A stretch of DNA of 64,000 nucleotides from Hormoscilla sp. GM7CHS1pb (lineage in GTDB: Bacteria; Cyanobacteriota; Cyanobacteriia; Cyanobacteriales; Desertifilaceae), in NCBI GenBank assembly GCA_014323675.1, contig JACONN010000006.1, positions 124,001-188,000 on the forward strand, in the 5' to 3' direction. The translations under genes and the position numbers were made by a program. The notes under the pieces are model-generated. The model was given only the letters and a program-made list of their open reading frames with translations. It did no database searches and was not told the DNA's origin. Below are positions 28,944 through 38,436 of this stretch, one piece after another. Position 1 is the first letter of the stretch; every line of letters begins with the position of its first letter.

Positions 28944-29693
28944 GTGCGAAACGTTCGAGCGTAAATGAATAGTGTGGTTTCATTAGCCAACACGACTTAT
29001 GACAGCTCAAACTGGTCTCATTTGCCAGGGAACTGTGTAATCTTTGTGGGTCCAAACCCCACCCTCCGGATGCGGGAGGAAAACCGGTCCCAACTGCTGC
29101 GGAGTGACATCACCGGCGGTGGAGAGCAGGGACTCAAATGTAGGATAGCTGGTAGAAGGTGACCTGAACCGGCAACTCCGCTAGGAAATATGCTCATGGC
29201 TAACGTTAAGTGAACCTGTATAAGCCTCGTTAATTCAGACCAGCGAAATAAGGCTGTAACGCTGGAACCAAAAGGTTATGGTAGGAGTGGATAGTCGTGG
29301 CCTCTGGCTATCCCGTATCACTAAAATCCTCCCGGGGTAGTGCAGGGGCCTAAAAGCATCATATGGATTATACGGAACGTTATAACCTTTGTTGAGCAAT
29401 TCATGGACCGGTAAAACCGTTCTCATTAGACGATTAACCGACCAGGGGATAAGTTAGATGATAAGCGAAAGCCAACAGGGGAGGGATGCCCTAAGAAGCC
29501 AACGCCCAGAGTAATATTTGGGATATGCTGACGTCGGACGGATATGGTGGGAAGTCAAGGGAAATAGTAGTCCTAAAAGGGTACGGAACCGGGCACCAAA
29601 TGGTGTCAAAGGTATACATGATGGATGAAGTCCTAGGCCAGGTAATAAAGCGGAGGGCCCTAGATACGGCCAAATGTTAGTAAAGAGTGCGTG

Positions 29694-30854
29694 GTGCGAA
29701 ACGGTCGGGCGTAAGCAAATTTATTTATGATGTGTGACAGCTCAAATTTGGATCATTAGCCGATGAACTATGTAATCCTTGTGGGTCCAAACCCCACCCT
29801 TCGGATACGGAAGGTACGCCGGTCCCAACTGCTGCGGAGTGACATCACCGGTGGTGGAGAGCAGGGACTCAAATGTAGGATAGCTGGTAGAAGGTGACCT
29901 GAACCGGCAATTCCGCTAGGAAATATGCTCATGGCTAACGGTAAGTGAATCTGTATAAGCCTCGTCACTTTAGACCAGCGAAATAAGGCTGAAACGCTGG
30001 AACCAAAAGGTAATGGTAGGTGTGAATAACTGTCACGCGTGGTTATTCCGTATCACAAAAATCCTCCCGGGGTATTGCAGGGGCCTAAAAGCATCATATG
30101 GATTATATGGAACGTTATAACCTCTGTTGTGCAATCCATGGACCGGCAGGAGCCTTCGCGTCCGGAGACACCCACCCATGTCGTGCGCGGGAGCGACATG
30201 ACAGGGTCGTTTCCAAGAGCACCTACCCTGTCGTTCGCCGCAGGCAACGACATGGGTGGGTGTCTCTGGAAACGAAAGGGTGCTCCTGGACGCGACCAGG
30301 GGATAAGTGAGATGTTAAGCGAAAGGCAACAGGGGAGAGATGTCGCTTGTTGCTAATGCCTGAGGTAATGCTCAGGATAGGTTGCGGTTCAGAACCGAGC
30401 TAACCATAACGGGGTGTTGCGATTCTAAACCGCCGCTGACGTGGGACGGATATGGTGAGAAATCGGAGGGAAAAGTAGCCTTAAAATGATACGGTGCCAG
30501 TGGACTTGTCCATATGGCATATATACGATGCTAAAGTTCAAGCGAGGTAAAACGCTGCGGTTCTCAGCCCACTGGGAGAGACCACGTTAGGAAAGGATGA
30601 CAGAATGGGTTGGCAGATTTCCCGTTATTCACCACCCGAGACTTGACGGGTTTAGCTTGTACGAAAGTGGATAATAAGGGGTGAAATTTCAGAAGATAAG
30701 GTCAGAGCGGAGCAATCCAATCACCGGCTGCCGATCGCGCAGCGTGGCGCAGCCATAGACAACGGCTCACCAACCAGGAGCCTCCTGCGGTGAAAGTCGC
30801 TAGTCCGGTTTTGAAAGGGAGGGTTGGGAAGCGATTCCTAGCTCGACCCCAACT
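29694..30854 (+). mobile_element. Inner group II intron of the cyclase twintron
   Basis: Begins GTGCGAAACGGTCGGGCGTA after GAGTGCGTG, the same host position as the inner intron at 12428. Its domain V is near 30778 and it ends four bases after CGACCCC. It is longer than its sibling (1161 vs 1005 nt), mainly because of a 140-bp MITE. Confidence 0.85.
30156..30295. repeat. 140-bp MITE inside the inner intron
   Basis: Ends TCGCGTCC and GGACGCGA with internal CCCACC...GGTGGG hairpins; related to 24515-24653. The homologous inner intron at 12428 lacks it (CCGACCAGGGGATAAG is continuous there), giving an empty site. Confidence 0.8.
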
Positions 30855-31087
30855 AAGGGGTTTTATCGCTTTCTCCCGCACGAACCCCCCGGTGCCAGGC
30901 ATTAATTTTGTCCGAAATACGGAATAACATGAAAAGACGAAACTTCACAAGACAAGGTAGGGAGAGGTAACTCAACCATTGTCCACCCATGCCAAGGGCC
31001 CACCAACCAGGAGCCTCCTGCGGTGAAAATTGCAAGTCCGGTTTTGAAAGGGAGGGTTGGGAAGTGATTCCTAGCTCGACCCCATCC

Positions 31088-32071
31088 CTGATGGCGGTGT
31101 TTGGATCGCCAGCGCCCCTCAACGATCATGCCTGGTATGCGATGCAAACGGCGATCGCCATGCGCCAGCGATTGGAGAAATTCAATGAGGCTCGGATGGC
31201 AGAGGGTAAGATGGCGATCGGCATTGGCATGGGGATCCATACCGATGAAGTCGTGAGTGGCAATATTGGCTCCAGCAAACGCATGGAACTGACTTCTATT
31301 GGTGACGGTGTCAATCTGGCCTCTCGTCTGGAAGGAACGAGTAAGCAATATGGCACAGACATAGTCATCAGCGAAAATACTTATAAACCCTATGCGAGGC
31401 GGTTAATAGTCAGAGAGCTGGACTTGATTACCGTGAAGGGAAAAAGCGAACCGGTGAGAATATATGAACTGCTGGGCATCCAGCCAGGCAGGAGCACACT
31501 GGCTCGCGAAGTTCCAGAGGAAAAGCAGAAGGCGATCGACCACTATCACAAAGGGCGCGAGTATTACCTACAACCGGCAAGGGAAAAATTGTCCTCAGAC
31601 GAGATGATATCTTTGTTAGAACAGCTGCCAGAAGAGGTATCAGAGTCCGAGGAGAAGGAGTTTGAAGAGCGTAAGAAGGAAATTTTACGGGATCTAATTG
31701 AGCAGCTGTCATTAGCTCAACTAGAGCAAATCTTAGGGTCCAATGCCATCAAGCGGCTGTCATTAGAGGAACTCAAGCAGATGCCTTCCGAGGAAGCCCC
31801 AGAGTCTTTGGCAGATCGGGAGATCAAGCTCACCCCCCGGGAGGTCAAGAAGCTGTTGACCGCTAAGCTTCTTCAGTTCTGCGCTAAAGAAGAAGACCAT
31901 AGATGTCTATCCGATGAGGCCAAGGAAATGTCACAAGCTCTGATCTGGAAACTGATTGGGCTAGCCAAGCAGCAGTTTACGGATAAGGCGAAGAAAGCGT
32001 TTGAGAACGCCCAGGGTGAGTTTCAAGCAGTTCTGGACATCGATCCCAAGAATAAGGCGTGTAAGTCCTGA
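31088..32071 (+). CDS. Adenylate/guanylate cyclase, exon 2
   Basis: Continues the cyclase in frame from 28943: LMAVFGSPAPLNDHAWYAM, then GIGMGIHTDEVVSGNIGS and SIGDGVNLASRLEG, completing the class III catalytic domain. The C-terminal region begins and ends like a TPR-type tail (AIDHYHKGREYYLQ ... FQAVLDIDPKNKAC). About 120 extra residues rich in Glu/Lys/Leu lie between, and look like an expansion within the tail. 327 residues plus stop. Confidence 0.88.
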   Translation: MMAVFGSPAPLNDHAWYAMQTAIAMRQRLEKFNEARMAEGKMAIGIGMGIHTDEVVSGNIGSSKRMELTSIGDGVNLASRLEGTSKQYGTDIVISENTYKPYARRLIVRELDLITVKGKSEPVRIYELLGIQPGRSTLAREVPEEKQKAIDHYHKGREYYLQPAREKLSSDEMISLLEQLPEEVSESEEKEFEERKKEILRDLIEQLSLAQLEQILGSNAIKRLSLEELKQMPSEEAPESLADREIKLTPREVKKLLTAKLLQFCAKEEDHRCLSDEAKEMSQALIWKLIGLAKQQFTDKAKKAFENAQGEFQAVLDIDPKNKACKS

Positions 32072-32252
32072 CCACCTGTGCCTTTATAATCGCTTAATGA
32101 AGAATAAGATATATAACCATTAAAAGATATTGAGTCAGTGGTCAATTTTGAAGAAAAGAATTTGAAGAAAGAATTTTGACCTGTTCGAGTTAAACGTATT
32201 CCCCTACAATTAGCTTTGGGGGTGCCGAGACCCCATGCAGATCTTCGGTATC

Positions 32253-32336
32253 TACCGTTCCGGAAAAATCGGGATGCATGGGCTTTGACCCCGAAGATAC
32301 CGCCACCCCAAACCCGACACCGTTTCTGAAAAATCG
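32253..32336. repeat. Interspersed repeat, two copies in the ppa leader
   Basis: TACCGTTCCGGAAAAATCGG at 32253 and a diverged CACCGTTTCTGAAAAATCGG at 32315, both in the orientation opposite to the recN copy. The remaining 32072-32390 shows no gene. Confidence 0.65.
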
Positions 32337-32390
32337 GACTGCCTTGAACTGACGCGGGTCGGAATGTTGCTGTTAGCGAGGAGTATTAAA

Positions 32391-32498
32391 TTGGATTTAT
32401 CGCGGATACCAGCCCAACCAAAACCGGGTTTGCTGAACGTATTGATCGAAATCACAGCCGGAAGCAAAAATAAGTACGAGTATGATAAGGATATGCAA
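32391..32498 (+). CDS. ppa: Inorganic pyrophosphatase, exon 1
   Basis: Start is TTG at 32391, supported by GCGAGGAG 7 bases upstream and by the conserved N-terminus LSRIPAQPKPGLLNVLIEI with KYEYDKDMQ. 36 codons precede the group II intron. Family I soluble pyrophosphatase drives biosynthesis by hydrolysing PPi and is normally essential, so splicing is presumably efficient. Confidence 0.88.
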
Positions 32499-33253
32499 GT
32501 GCGATTCGTTATAGTCTAACGTGGTCAAACACGGAACAATAGCCTAGGAAACTAGGAACTCTGGTCATCATGGGGGTTAAATTCCCCTCCCCCAGGTGCG
32601 GGGTGACACCGGTCCTCAGTGCTGCGGGGCAACATCACCGTGGTGCCGAGCGAGGACTTAAATGTAGGATAGCTCCTAGTCTAAGGGGCGACTCCGCTAG
32701 GAAAGAGGCTTATGGATAGAACAAGCGAATCTCTGTAAGTATCGTCATCTTAAACCAGCGAAAAGACTGATTACGCTGGCCCAAAATGGGAAAGTAGTTC
32801 GCGTGTCAATGTTTTGCATTCATTGATATCGTACCCGAAATAACTACCGGTATACAGGAGAAACCTAAAAGCCTCGCGAAATGATACCAGGGAACGAAGT
32901 AACCCCTCGTGTGCTGTCCATTTGGACCAGTCAGATGTGAAGCGCAAGCCACGAGTGGGAGAGATGGCCCGAGAAGCTAATGCCTAGGGTAATGCCTATG
33001 GATATGCAGACGCGGGTCGGTGATAGTTGGAAGTCTTGGGTAAAAGTAGCTCTGAATACGTCATAGGCCCATCACTACGGTGGTTCCGAATGAATGAAGG
33101 GGTCAAATCTCATGAGACGAGGGGCAACGGGAGTAATCCCTAGTAATCCTACCCATGACTTGGGCCAACTACCCAGTAGCCGTGTGCGGTGAAAGTCGCA
33201 TGCACGGTTCCGAAAGGGAGGGTTGAGGAGTGATTCTCAGCTCGACCCCGACT
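32499..33253 (+). mobile_element. ORF-less group II intron in ppa
   Basis: 755 nt. 5' end GTGCGATTCG; textbook domain V at about 33178 (AGCCGTGTGCGGTGAAAGTC and a terminal CACGGTTC); domain VI then CGACCCC plus four bases. Removing 32499-33253 joins GATATGCAA to GCCTTG and gives the expected DM-A-x-LDRVLY of pyrophosphatases. No maturase is encoded. A different subfamily from the twintron introns, closest to that at 41450. Confidence 0.92.
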
Positions 33254-33661
33254 GCCTTGATCCTGGACCGGGTGCTTTATGCTTCGGTACAATATCCTTA
33301 CGATTACGGCTTTGTCCCCAATACCCTAGCCGACGATGGCGACCCCCTCGATGGTATGGTGATGATGGATCAGCCCACTTTCCCGGGTTGCGTGATAGCG
33401 GCGCGGCCAATAGGAATGTTGGAAATGATTGACGGGGGCGATCGGGATGAAAAAATTCTCTGCGTGCCCGACGATGACCCGCGCTATGCTGAGGTCAAAT
33501 CCCTCCAAGATGTGGCACCCCATCGGTTGGATGAAATTGCCGAATTTTTCAGAACTTACAAAAATTTAGAGAAGAAAGTTACTGAAATCCTCGGCTGGAA
33601 AGATGTATCGGAGGTGATGCCTTTGGTGGAAAAATGTATTAACGCGGGAAAAAAACAGTAA
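33254..33661 (+). CDS. ppa: Inorganic pyrophosphatase, exon 2
   Basis: 135 residues completing the enzyme (171 in total). It carries DRVLYASVQYPYDYGFVP, the metal-binding signature DGDPLDGMV, and IDGGDRDEKILCVPDDDPRY. It reads open upstream into the intron, but homology begins at the Ala after the splice junction. Confidence 0.93.
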   Translation, partial: ALILDRVLYASVQYPYDYGFVPNTLADDGDPLDGMVMMDQPTFPGCVIAARPIGMLEMIDGGDRDEKILCVPDDDPRYAEVKSLQDVAPHRLDEIAEFFRTYKNLEKKVTEILGWKDVSEVMPLVEKCINAGKKQ

Positions 33662-33686
33662 CTGACAGTAGTCTGAGCTAGCTGGG

Positions 33687-34173
33687 GTGGAACCAACTGG
33701 CGGCTCAGATAATAAACCATCACACTTCACCTTGCCAAAATCTTCACCTCAAACAGCTAAGAAAGTGAGGATCGCTCCTGATAAATTTACTGTAGAGTTC
33801 TGGGGAGTCCGAGGAGAGATTCCCACCCCGGGCAGGGAGACAATGGGCTACGGAGGTAATACCTCCTGCGTGACAATGCGGGTGGGTAATCAATTCTCGA
33901 TCTTTGATGCGGGCACCGGTGTGAGGGTGCTGGGAAAGCATCTACTCAGCCAGATGCCTGTGGAAGCCCATTCTTGACTCACTGCCATTGGGACCGAATC
34001 CAAGGATTCCCGTTTTTTGTCCCAGGTTTTATTCCGATAAATCGTTTTCACATTTACGTCGGCAGCTAATGGGGGCTTCGATGGAACACAACGATCGGTT
34101 TCTAGAACTTATGGAAGCTCAATTAAAATCAGTCTTTCCTCATGGCTTACTAGCCCGGGAAGGGAAGGCATGA
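33687..34173 (+). pseudogene. MBL-fold metallohydrolase, decayed
   Basis: Reads VEFWGVRGEIPTPGRETMGY and FDAGTGVRVLGKHLL, then loses frame at 33973. The next frame gives FLTHCHWDRIQGFPFFVPGF (HxHxDH region) and stops at 34072. A third frame with ANGGASME-like sequence is fused to a C-terminal FLELMEAQLKSVFPHG. At least two indels and an internal deletion. Family: beta-lactamase-fold hydrolases of unknown substrate. Confidence 0.8.
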
Positions 34174-34221
34174 GTCTGGAAATCGGAAATTGAGCAATTG
34201 TTAATTGAGAAATTGTTAATT

Positions 34222-34382
34222 AGGTGTTGCACATTATCACCGATGATAGTTGAGAATTTTCGCTCTTTGGCTAATTGCTAATTGCTAATTGTGAATAGAC
34301 AAAAAAATAAATTAATAGGCAGATGTCACCGTAAATAATCACTTCAAAACAATCCCTATCATCACATAATTGTGCAACGCCG
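34222..34382. repeat. Inverted-end repeat element A
   Basis: GGTGTTGCAC-x-CCGATGATAG at the left and CTATCATC-x-TTGTGCAACGCC at the right form inverted ends about 160 bp apart, with no coding frame. Single ends of the family also occur at 50121-50150. Confidence 0.55.
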
Positions 34383-34535
34383 TTAATTATTTATTCATGT
34401 CTATAGTAAGTCGTGCAGGATTTATGCAACTGAGATGGTGTTGAAACTATTATCAGGCGGTGAGATTGCTTCGGGGTATCTTTACGGGGCTCATTAACAT
34501 ATCGTAAGAGCTCCCCTCGCAATGACAAAGTATAG

Positions 34536-34892
34536 TTGGCGTTGCACAACGACACCGATGATAAGAGTTGGGTAGTGGGTCACAAGTAGTGATGTTAGCA
34601 CAAGAAAGCTCAGACGGAGATCGCAATAGTGGCATCCAACGGCAAGTCAAATAACGATATTTCAGGCATTGACGTCCCAGCCGAAAAATTGAAAATGCCA
34701 CATCCCCACACCTATTGGGACAGACTAGCCATCACATCACTACATGTTTATCACTACCAAGAGTTGCTAATTGCTAATTGTTAATGGTTAATTTTGAGAG
34801 TCATTTGCGGTCAGAAATAGATGTATTTGCTCTTAGCAATTAGCAATTTTAAACAATTGGCTGCTATCATCGGTAAAAATGTGCAACGCCAA
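34536..34892. repeat. Inverted-end repeat element B with an IS1-like end inside
   Basis: TTGGCGTTGCACAACG at the left and GTGCAACGCCAA at the right, about 357 bp. Inside, ATCACTACATGTTTATCACT (34734) matches the right end of the IS1 copies. The whole 34174-35013 interval holds such repeats and AATTGCTAATTG runs but no gene. Confidence 0.55.
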
Positions 34893-35013
34893 AAATTTGC
34901 ACAGGCTACGCAATGATTTAGACTCACTATATAGGGTTCGATTGCCTCTGTTGCTCTGAACGCAGCAATCGGCAGGATCTATAACGCAATTTAACATTTA
35001 ACATTGACAATTT

Positions 35014-35958
35014 TCAGCTGACTGCTGATAGCTGAGGTTGAAACTGTGGGTAAAGGGCTTTGACCAGTTGGCGGAAATGGGCAATTGGGGGAATCTGGAG
35101 CCGATCGCGGGTGGTTACCAATACCACTTCACGAGTCAAGGGTGGAGATGATATACGCTCTTGATGAGAGTCGGCGATCGCTCTGACGGCCAGGGTCGGG
35201 TCAAGGCGTGCCTGCATCAATGCCGATCGGGGTAACAGGGCAATCAGTTCTCCTTGCCGGACTACGCCTTGAAAGGCATCGAGGGTATTTAACTCCAAAA
35301 CGGCCTTGAGGGTGAGATTTTGTCTCAAAAAGGCTTCTTGCACCAGGCGTCGCATACCATAGCCATCCTTAAATACTACTTGCGGTTGGGATGCTAATAA
35401 ATTCCAGGACAGATGTTCGTACTGGGTGAGGGGGTGATTCGAGGCCATTAATACCTCGATCGGCTCGGACAATAGCAGATCTACTACGATCTCGGAACTG
35501 ACGGTTAAGAAGCGATTTGGCATGACGATCGCCAGTTCTACCATGCCGTCTTTGAGCACTTTTAGCGCCCGATCGCTCCCTAAGGAGGTAACTCGCAACT
35601 GCACTTGAGGGTAGTCTCGACAAAAGGAGAGCAACACTGGCGGTAAAGCATGGGCGCAGACTGAAGGAATCGCTCCTACGCAGAGTTCTGGTTGTTTTCC
35701 TGCTAATAATTCTGCTAATTCGGTGGTGGCAGAATTCCACTCTTGACAGATTTTGCGGGCCCTCTTAAAGAACATTTCTCCTGCTATCGTTAATTTGGCC
35801 GAGGCTCCCCTGTGAAACAGTGGCATTCCCAAGTACTCTTCTAGTCCTTGGATTTGGCGGCTAATGGTCGATTGCGTCACTCCACAATTTCTCGCCGCTT
35901 GCTGAAAGTTACCGGTTTCGGCAACAGCTAAAAAAGCTTGTAATTGCTCAACTCGCAT
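35014..35958 (-). CDS. ntcB: LysR-type transcriptional regulator, NtcB-like
   Basis: 314 residues from the ATG at 35958 (an upstream ATG at 36078 would add a non-conserved 40-residue extension). Helix-turn-helix MRVEQLQAFLAVAETGNFQQ and GVTQSTISRQIQGLE; C-terminal effector domain with LRVTSLGSDRALKVLKDG. These match NtcB, the nitrate-assimilation activator of cyanobacteria. No nitrate genes are in the window, so the role rests on similarity. Transcribed in the same direction as the diguanylate cyclase, 117 bp downstream. Confidence 0.8.
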   Translation of the reverse strand: MRVEQLQAFLAVAETGNFQQAARNCGVTQSTISRQIQGLEEYLGMPLFHRGASAKLTIAGEMFFKRARKICQEWNSATTELAELLAGKQPELCVGAIPSVCAHALPPVLLSFCRDYPQVQLRVTSLGSDRALKVLKDGMVELAIVMPNRFLTVSSEIVVDLLLSEPIEVLMASNHPLTQYEHLSWNLLASQPQVVFKDGYGMRRLVQEAFLRQNLTLKAVLELNTLDAFQGVVRQGELIALLPRSALMQARLDPTLAVRAIADSHQERISSPPLTREVVLVTTRDRLQIPPIAHFRQLVKALYPQFQPQLSAVS

Positions 35959-36074
35959 GGTTATGTAGTCTGGACTACATCGATTTATTATTACTTTAGC
36001 GCAGTGGAAAATAAGTTTTTGTACCCGTCGATACAACTGATCGGATAGTTTATGGTGGATATAGCAATTAGCAT

Positions 36075-37820
36075 TCAAGCTGAGATCACCCGATCGCGCC
36101 CGGAGGCTTTAGCGCGGTAAAGTGCCGCATCAGCGGCGGCGATGACTGCCTGTAGGGTTTGACCGTGTTCTGGGAAGCAAGCGACGCCAAAGGAACTGGT
36201 GATGCTACCCAGCAGCTGACCGTCATGCTCGATCCGCAGAGACTTGATTCCCGATCGCAGATAAGAGGCTCGTTGTATGGTATAATCGAGAGTCGCTTCG
36301 GGAATGATGACGATAAACTCCTCACCGCCGTAGCGACAAGCCAAGTCTTTACCCCGGATATTCCGATTCAAAAACCGCCCCACTTCTCGCAGCACGGTAT
36401 CCCCAGCTTGGTGACCGAAGGTGTCATTAAATCGCTTAAAATGGTCAACATCCACCAGGATCATTCCTAAAGAATGTTGGGAACTAGAGGCTCTTTGGAT
36501 TTCCCGTGCAGCGGTTTCTTCCAGGTAACGCCGATTAAACAATCCTGTCAGGGGGTCTTGAATACTCTGGGTGCGCAGGGTTTCCCGCAGTCTCAAGTTC
36601 GCCAATGCTAGGGTAATGTGTTCGGCGACGCTGACTGCTAACCGCTCAGTGTCGGGGGTTAATTGCCCCGACTCTAGGGAACTTAAATATAATAGACCAA
36701 TGGATTCTCCCTGCATCTTCATCGGCAAGCAGCAATGTTGCCGACTATCGGATGACGGGTGCAGATATTGACAGAGCAATTGTGGGATCTCTTCATTGGG
36801 ACCATGCCGATTTTGTCCCCACAAACTCTTCACCGGAAACTGCTTCTGGTTGGCGATCGGTGCTTTGCCCCAACTGGCCACTACCTCAATGACATTTTTT
36901 TCGGCTTCAATGGCAAATACTCCACCAACTAAATCGGGAAACAAGGGTGACATTTTTTGGGCAATGACCCCGTAGGCTTCCGACAGGGTGAAGCATGCTT
37001 GCAGTAACTGAGACAGTTCCGTTAGCAACTGCATCTCCCGGTTGCGCTTTTCTAATTGCTTGACTGAGGTGGTGAGTTGTCCGTTGGCCTGTTGTAATGC
37101 TGCTTCCATCCGCTTGCGTTCGGTGATGTCTCGACCGATATAGAGCAAGTTTTTTAAGTCTGCTATGTCACTGTCTATGATCGCACAAGAAAAAGCTACG
37201 GAAATTTCTTCTCCTGTTTTTTTCCGACACAGCACTTCTACATATTGCTCTTCCCCTTCACCATAGCCGACTTTGTGGAGAAATTTACGGTCAGTAATGA
37301 TCGAGGAAATCGGCTGTCTAATTAATTCCTTTTCGCTATAGCCAAACATCTCGATCGCTGCTTGGTTGACGGTTTTGATATTTCCCGATCTACTGGTCAC
37401 TAATAAAGCATCTGCCATTGACCGGATCAGTTGTTCTATGTAAGTTTGATTAGCTGTAATGGTACTCAGTAATAAATTAGCCCGGTTGGCACTTTGGACT
37501 AATTTTTGTTTCATTTCCATCGTTTCTGTAACATCATTAAATAGGACTATTAGCCCGCCTTCTCCATTGTTCTTCAATATGGAGATGTCAAAATAGATCG
37601 GCGAGTCCCGATCGCCCTTACGGGAAATGCATTGTAATTCAAAACTATTTTGCTTTCCTGACATGATCTCTGACAAGGACTTCTCTAACCCGAATAGTTC
37701 TGGGAAGCCTTCTCTGACATCTTTTCCCAGTTCTATTTCTGCCGGTAACTCTGCTAATAATTTCACTCCCGATGATATTTCTAGAATCCTTAAGGACCGA
37801 TCTACTTTTAAGTGTTCCAT
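36075..37820 (-). CDS. PAS-PAS-GAF-GGDEF diguanylate cyclase
   Basis: 581 residues. Two PAS domains (about 1-110 and 120-240, second ending in DITERKRMEAAL), a GAF-like domain (about 270-410) and a C-terminal GGDEF domain with DPLTGLFNRRYLEE and the active-site YGGEEF. Predicted to synthesise c-di-GMP. A complete I-site RxxD is not obvious. It follows the small GTPase gene by about 40 bp and is probably co-transcribed with it. Confidence 0.88.
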   Translation of the reverse strand: MEHLKVDRSLRILEISSGVKLLAELPAEIELGKDVREGFPELFGLEKSLSEIMSGKQNSFELQCISRKGDRDSPIYFDISILKNNGEGGLIVLFNDVTETMEMKQKLVQSANRANLLLSTITANQTYIEQLIRSMADALLVTSRSGNIKTVNQAAIEMFGYSEKELIRQPISSIITDRKFLHKVGYGEGEEQYVEVLCRKKTGEEISVAFSCAIIDSDIADLKNLLYIGRDITERKRMEAALQQANGQLTTSVKQLEKRNREMQLLTELSQLLQACFTLSEAYGVIAQKMSPLFPDLVGGVFAIEAEKNVIEVVASWGKAPIANQKQFPVKSLWGQNRHGPNEEIPQLLCQYLHPSSDSRQHCCLPMKMQGESIGLLYLSSLESGQLTPDTERLAVSVAEHITLALANLRLRETLRTQSIQDPLTGLFNRRYLEETAAREIQRASSSQHSLGMILVDVDHFKRFNDTFGHQAGDTVLREVGRFLNRNIRGKDLACRYGGEEFIVIIPEATLDYTIQRASYLRSGIKSLRIEHDGQLLGSITSSFGVACFPEHGQTLQAVIAAADAALYRAKASGRDRVISA

Positions 37821-37861
37821 GTCGCTTTGAGATATAATTTGGCCGGGGTATTATTGTCAGT

Positions 37862-38111
37862 TCAGGCGAGTTCTATCAGCCGAGTGGCTAGGGTTTCAAA
37901 CATTAGGTCTACGTCTTGGCCTGTTTTGGCAGAGGTTGCATAGGTGGCTAAGACTTGCTGCTGGTCCTTAAACTGGATTCTGTCAACCAGTTCGCCAACT
38001 TCTAAGGGGTCAAACAGGTCTGACTTATTCAATGATATAATAATTAACCCTTGGGGATTGATTGATAAAAAGCGCTCAATATGCTCCCCGAGCCCCTCCA
38101 GTGTTTCCCGA
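37862..38111 (-). pseudogene. Small Ras/Rab-like GTPase, 3' part (split by IS)
   Basis: C-terminal half with NKSDLF (G4, NKxD) and ATSAKTG (G5). Joined to 39679-39952 with one copy of the 8-bp target duplication removed, it forms an intact in-frame protein of about 171 residues. Confidence 0.85.
38104..38111. repeat. Target-site duplication of the ISKra4-type element
   Basis: TTTCCCGA is repeated directly at 39679-39686. Confidence 0.9.
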
Positions 38112-38209
38112 GGGTGCATCCCAGTTTCGCCATGAGTATAAATGCTTAGTCGAACTGGTTCCGAGATGGTGTTAAGCTGAGACAGTCGGTAAACGCTCCC
38201 TCTAAAACT

Positions 38210-38428
38210 ATGAATCCTGAAAATTTAGCTCAAATTAAAACCTATGCTTTGGGAATAGCCGCCTTGTTGTATGAGGAGGCCCAAGGGACTGTTCCAGAGC
38301 AATTGAAAACACTCTCAGGACTCGAAGCTACAGTCCGTGGGCAGTTGCTTCAATACGTCAGTCCAGAGATTGCCCTTTTTTTATCGAAAGCACCAGTGGC
38401 ACCACCGCAGGGCGAACCCGAATTTTAA
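38210..38428 (+). CDS. ISKra4-type transposase, N-terminal frame
   Basis: 72 residues (NLAQIKTYALGIAALLYEEA) matching the N-terminal part of ISKra4-family transposases. The second frame starts 9 bases later, so the two parts may be translated separately or joined by frameshifting. Confidence 0.75.
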   Translation: MNPENLAQIKTYALGIAALLYEEAQGTVPEQLKTLSGLEATVRGQLLQYVSPEIALFLSKAPVAPPQGEPEF

Positions 38429-38436
38429 ACAGCATT

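Larger units (their letters stand above)
28944..31087 (+). mobile_element. Group II twintron splitting the cyclase gene, outer intron
   Basis: Starts GTGCGAAACGTTCGAGCGTA after a GCC codon. Ends four bases after CGACCCC, so that GGTGACGCC joins CTGATGGCG and restores the catalytic GDALMAVFG. Domain V (AGCCTCCTGCGGTGAAAATT) lies at about 31012. An inner intron fills 29694-30854; without it the outer intron is about 983 nt. No protein is encoded. Homologous in architecture to 11701-13652. Confidence 0.9.

Noticed and set aside
35959..36078. 40-residue extension of NtcB
   Set aside because: LysR proteins of this group begin at MRVEQLQAF, encoded at 35958; the upstream part overlaps the end of the preceding gene.
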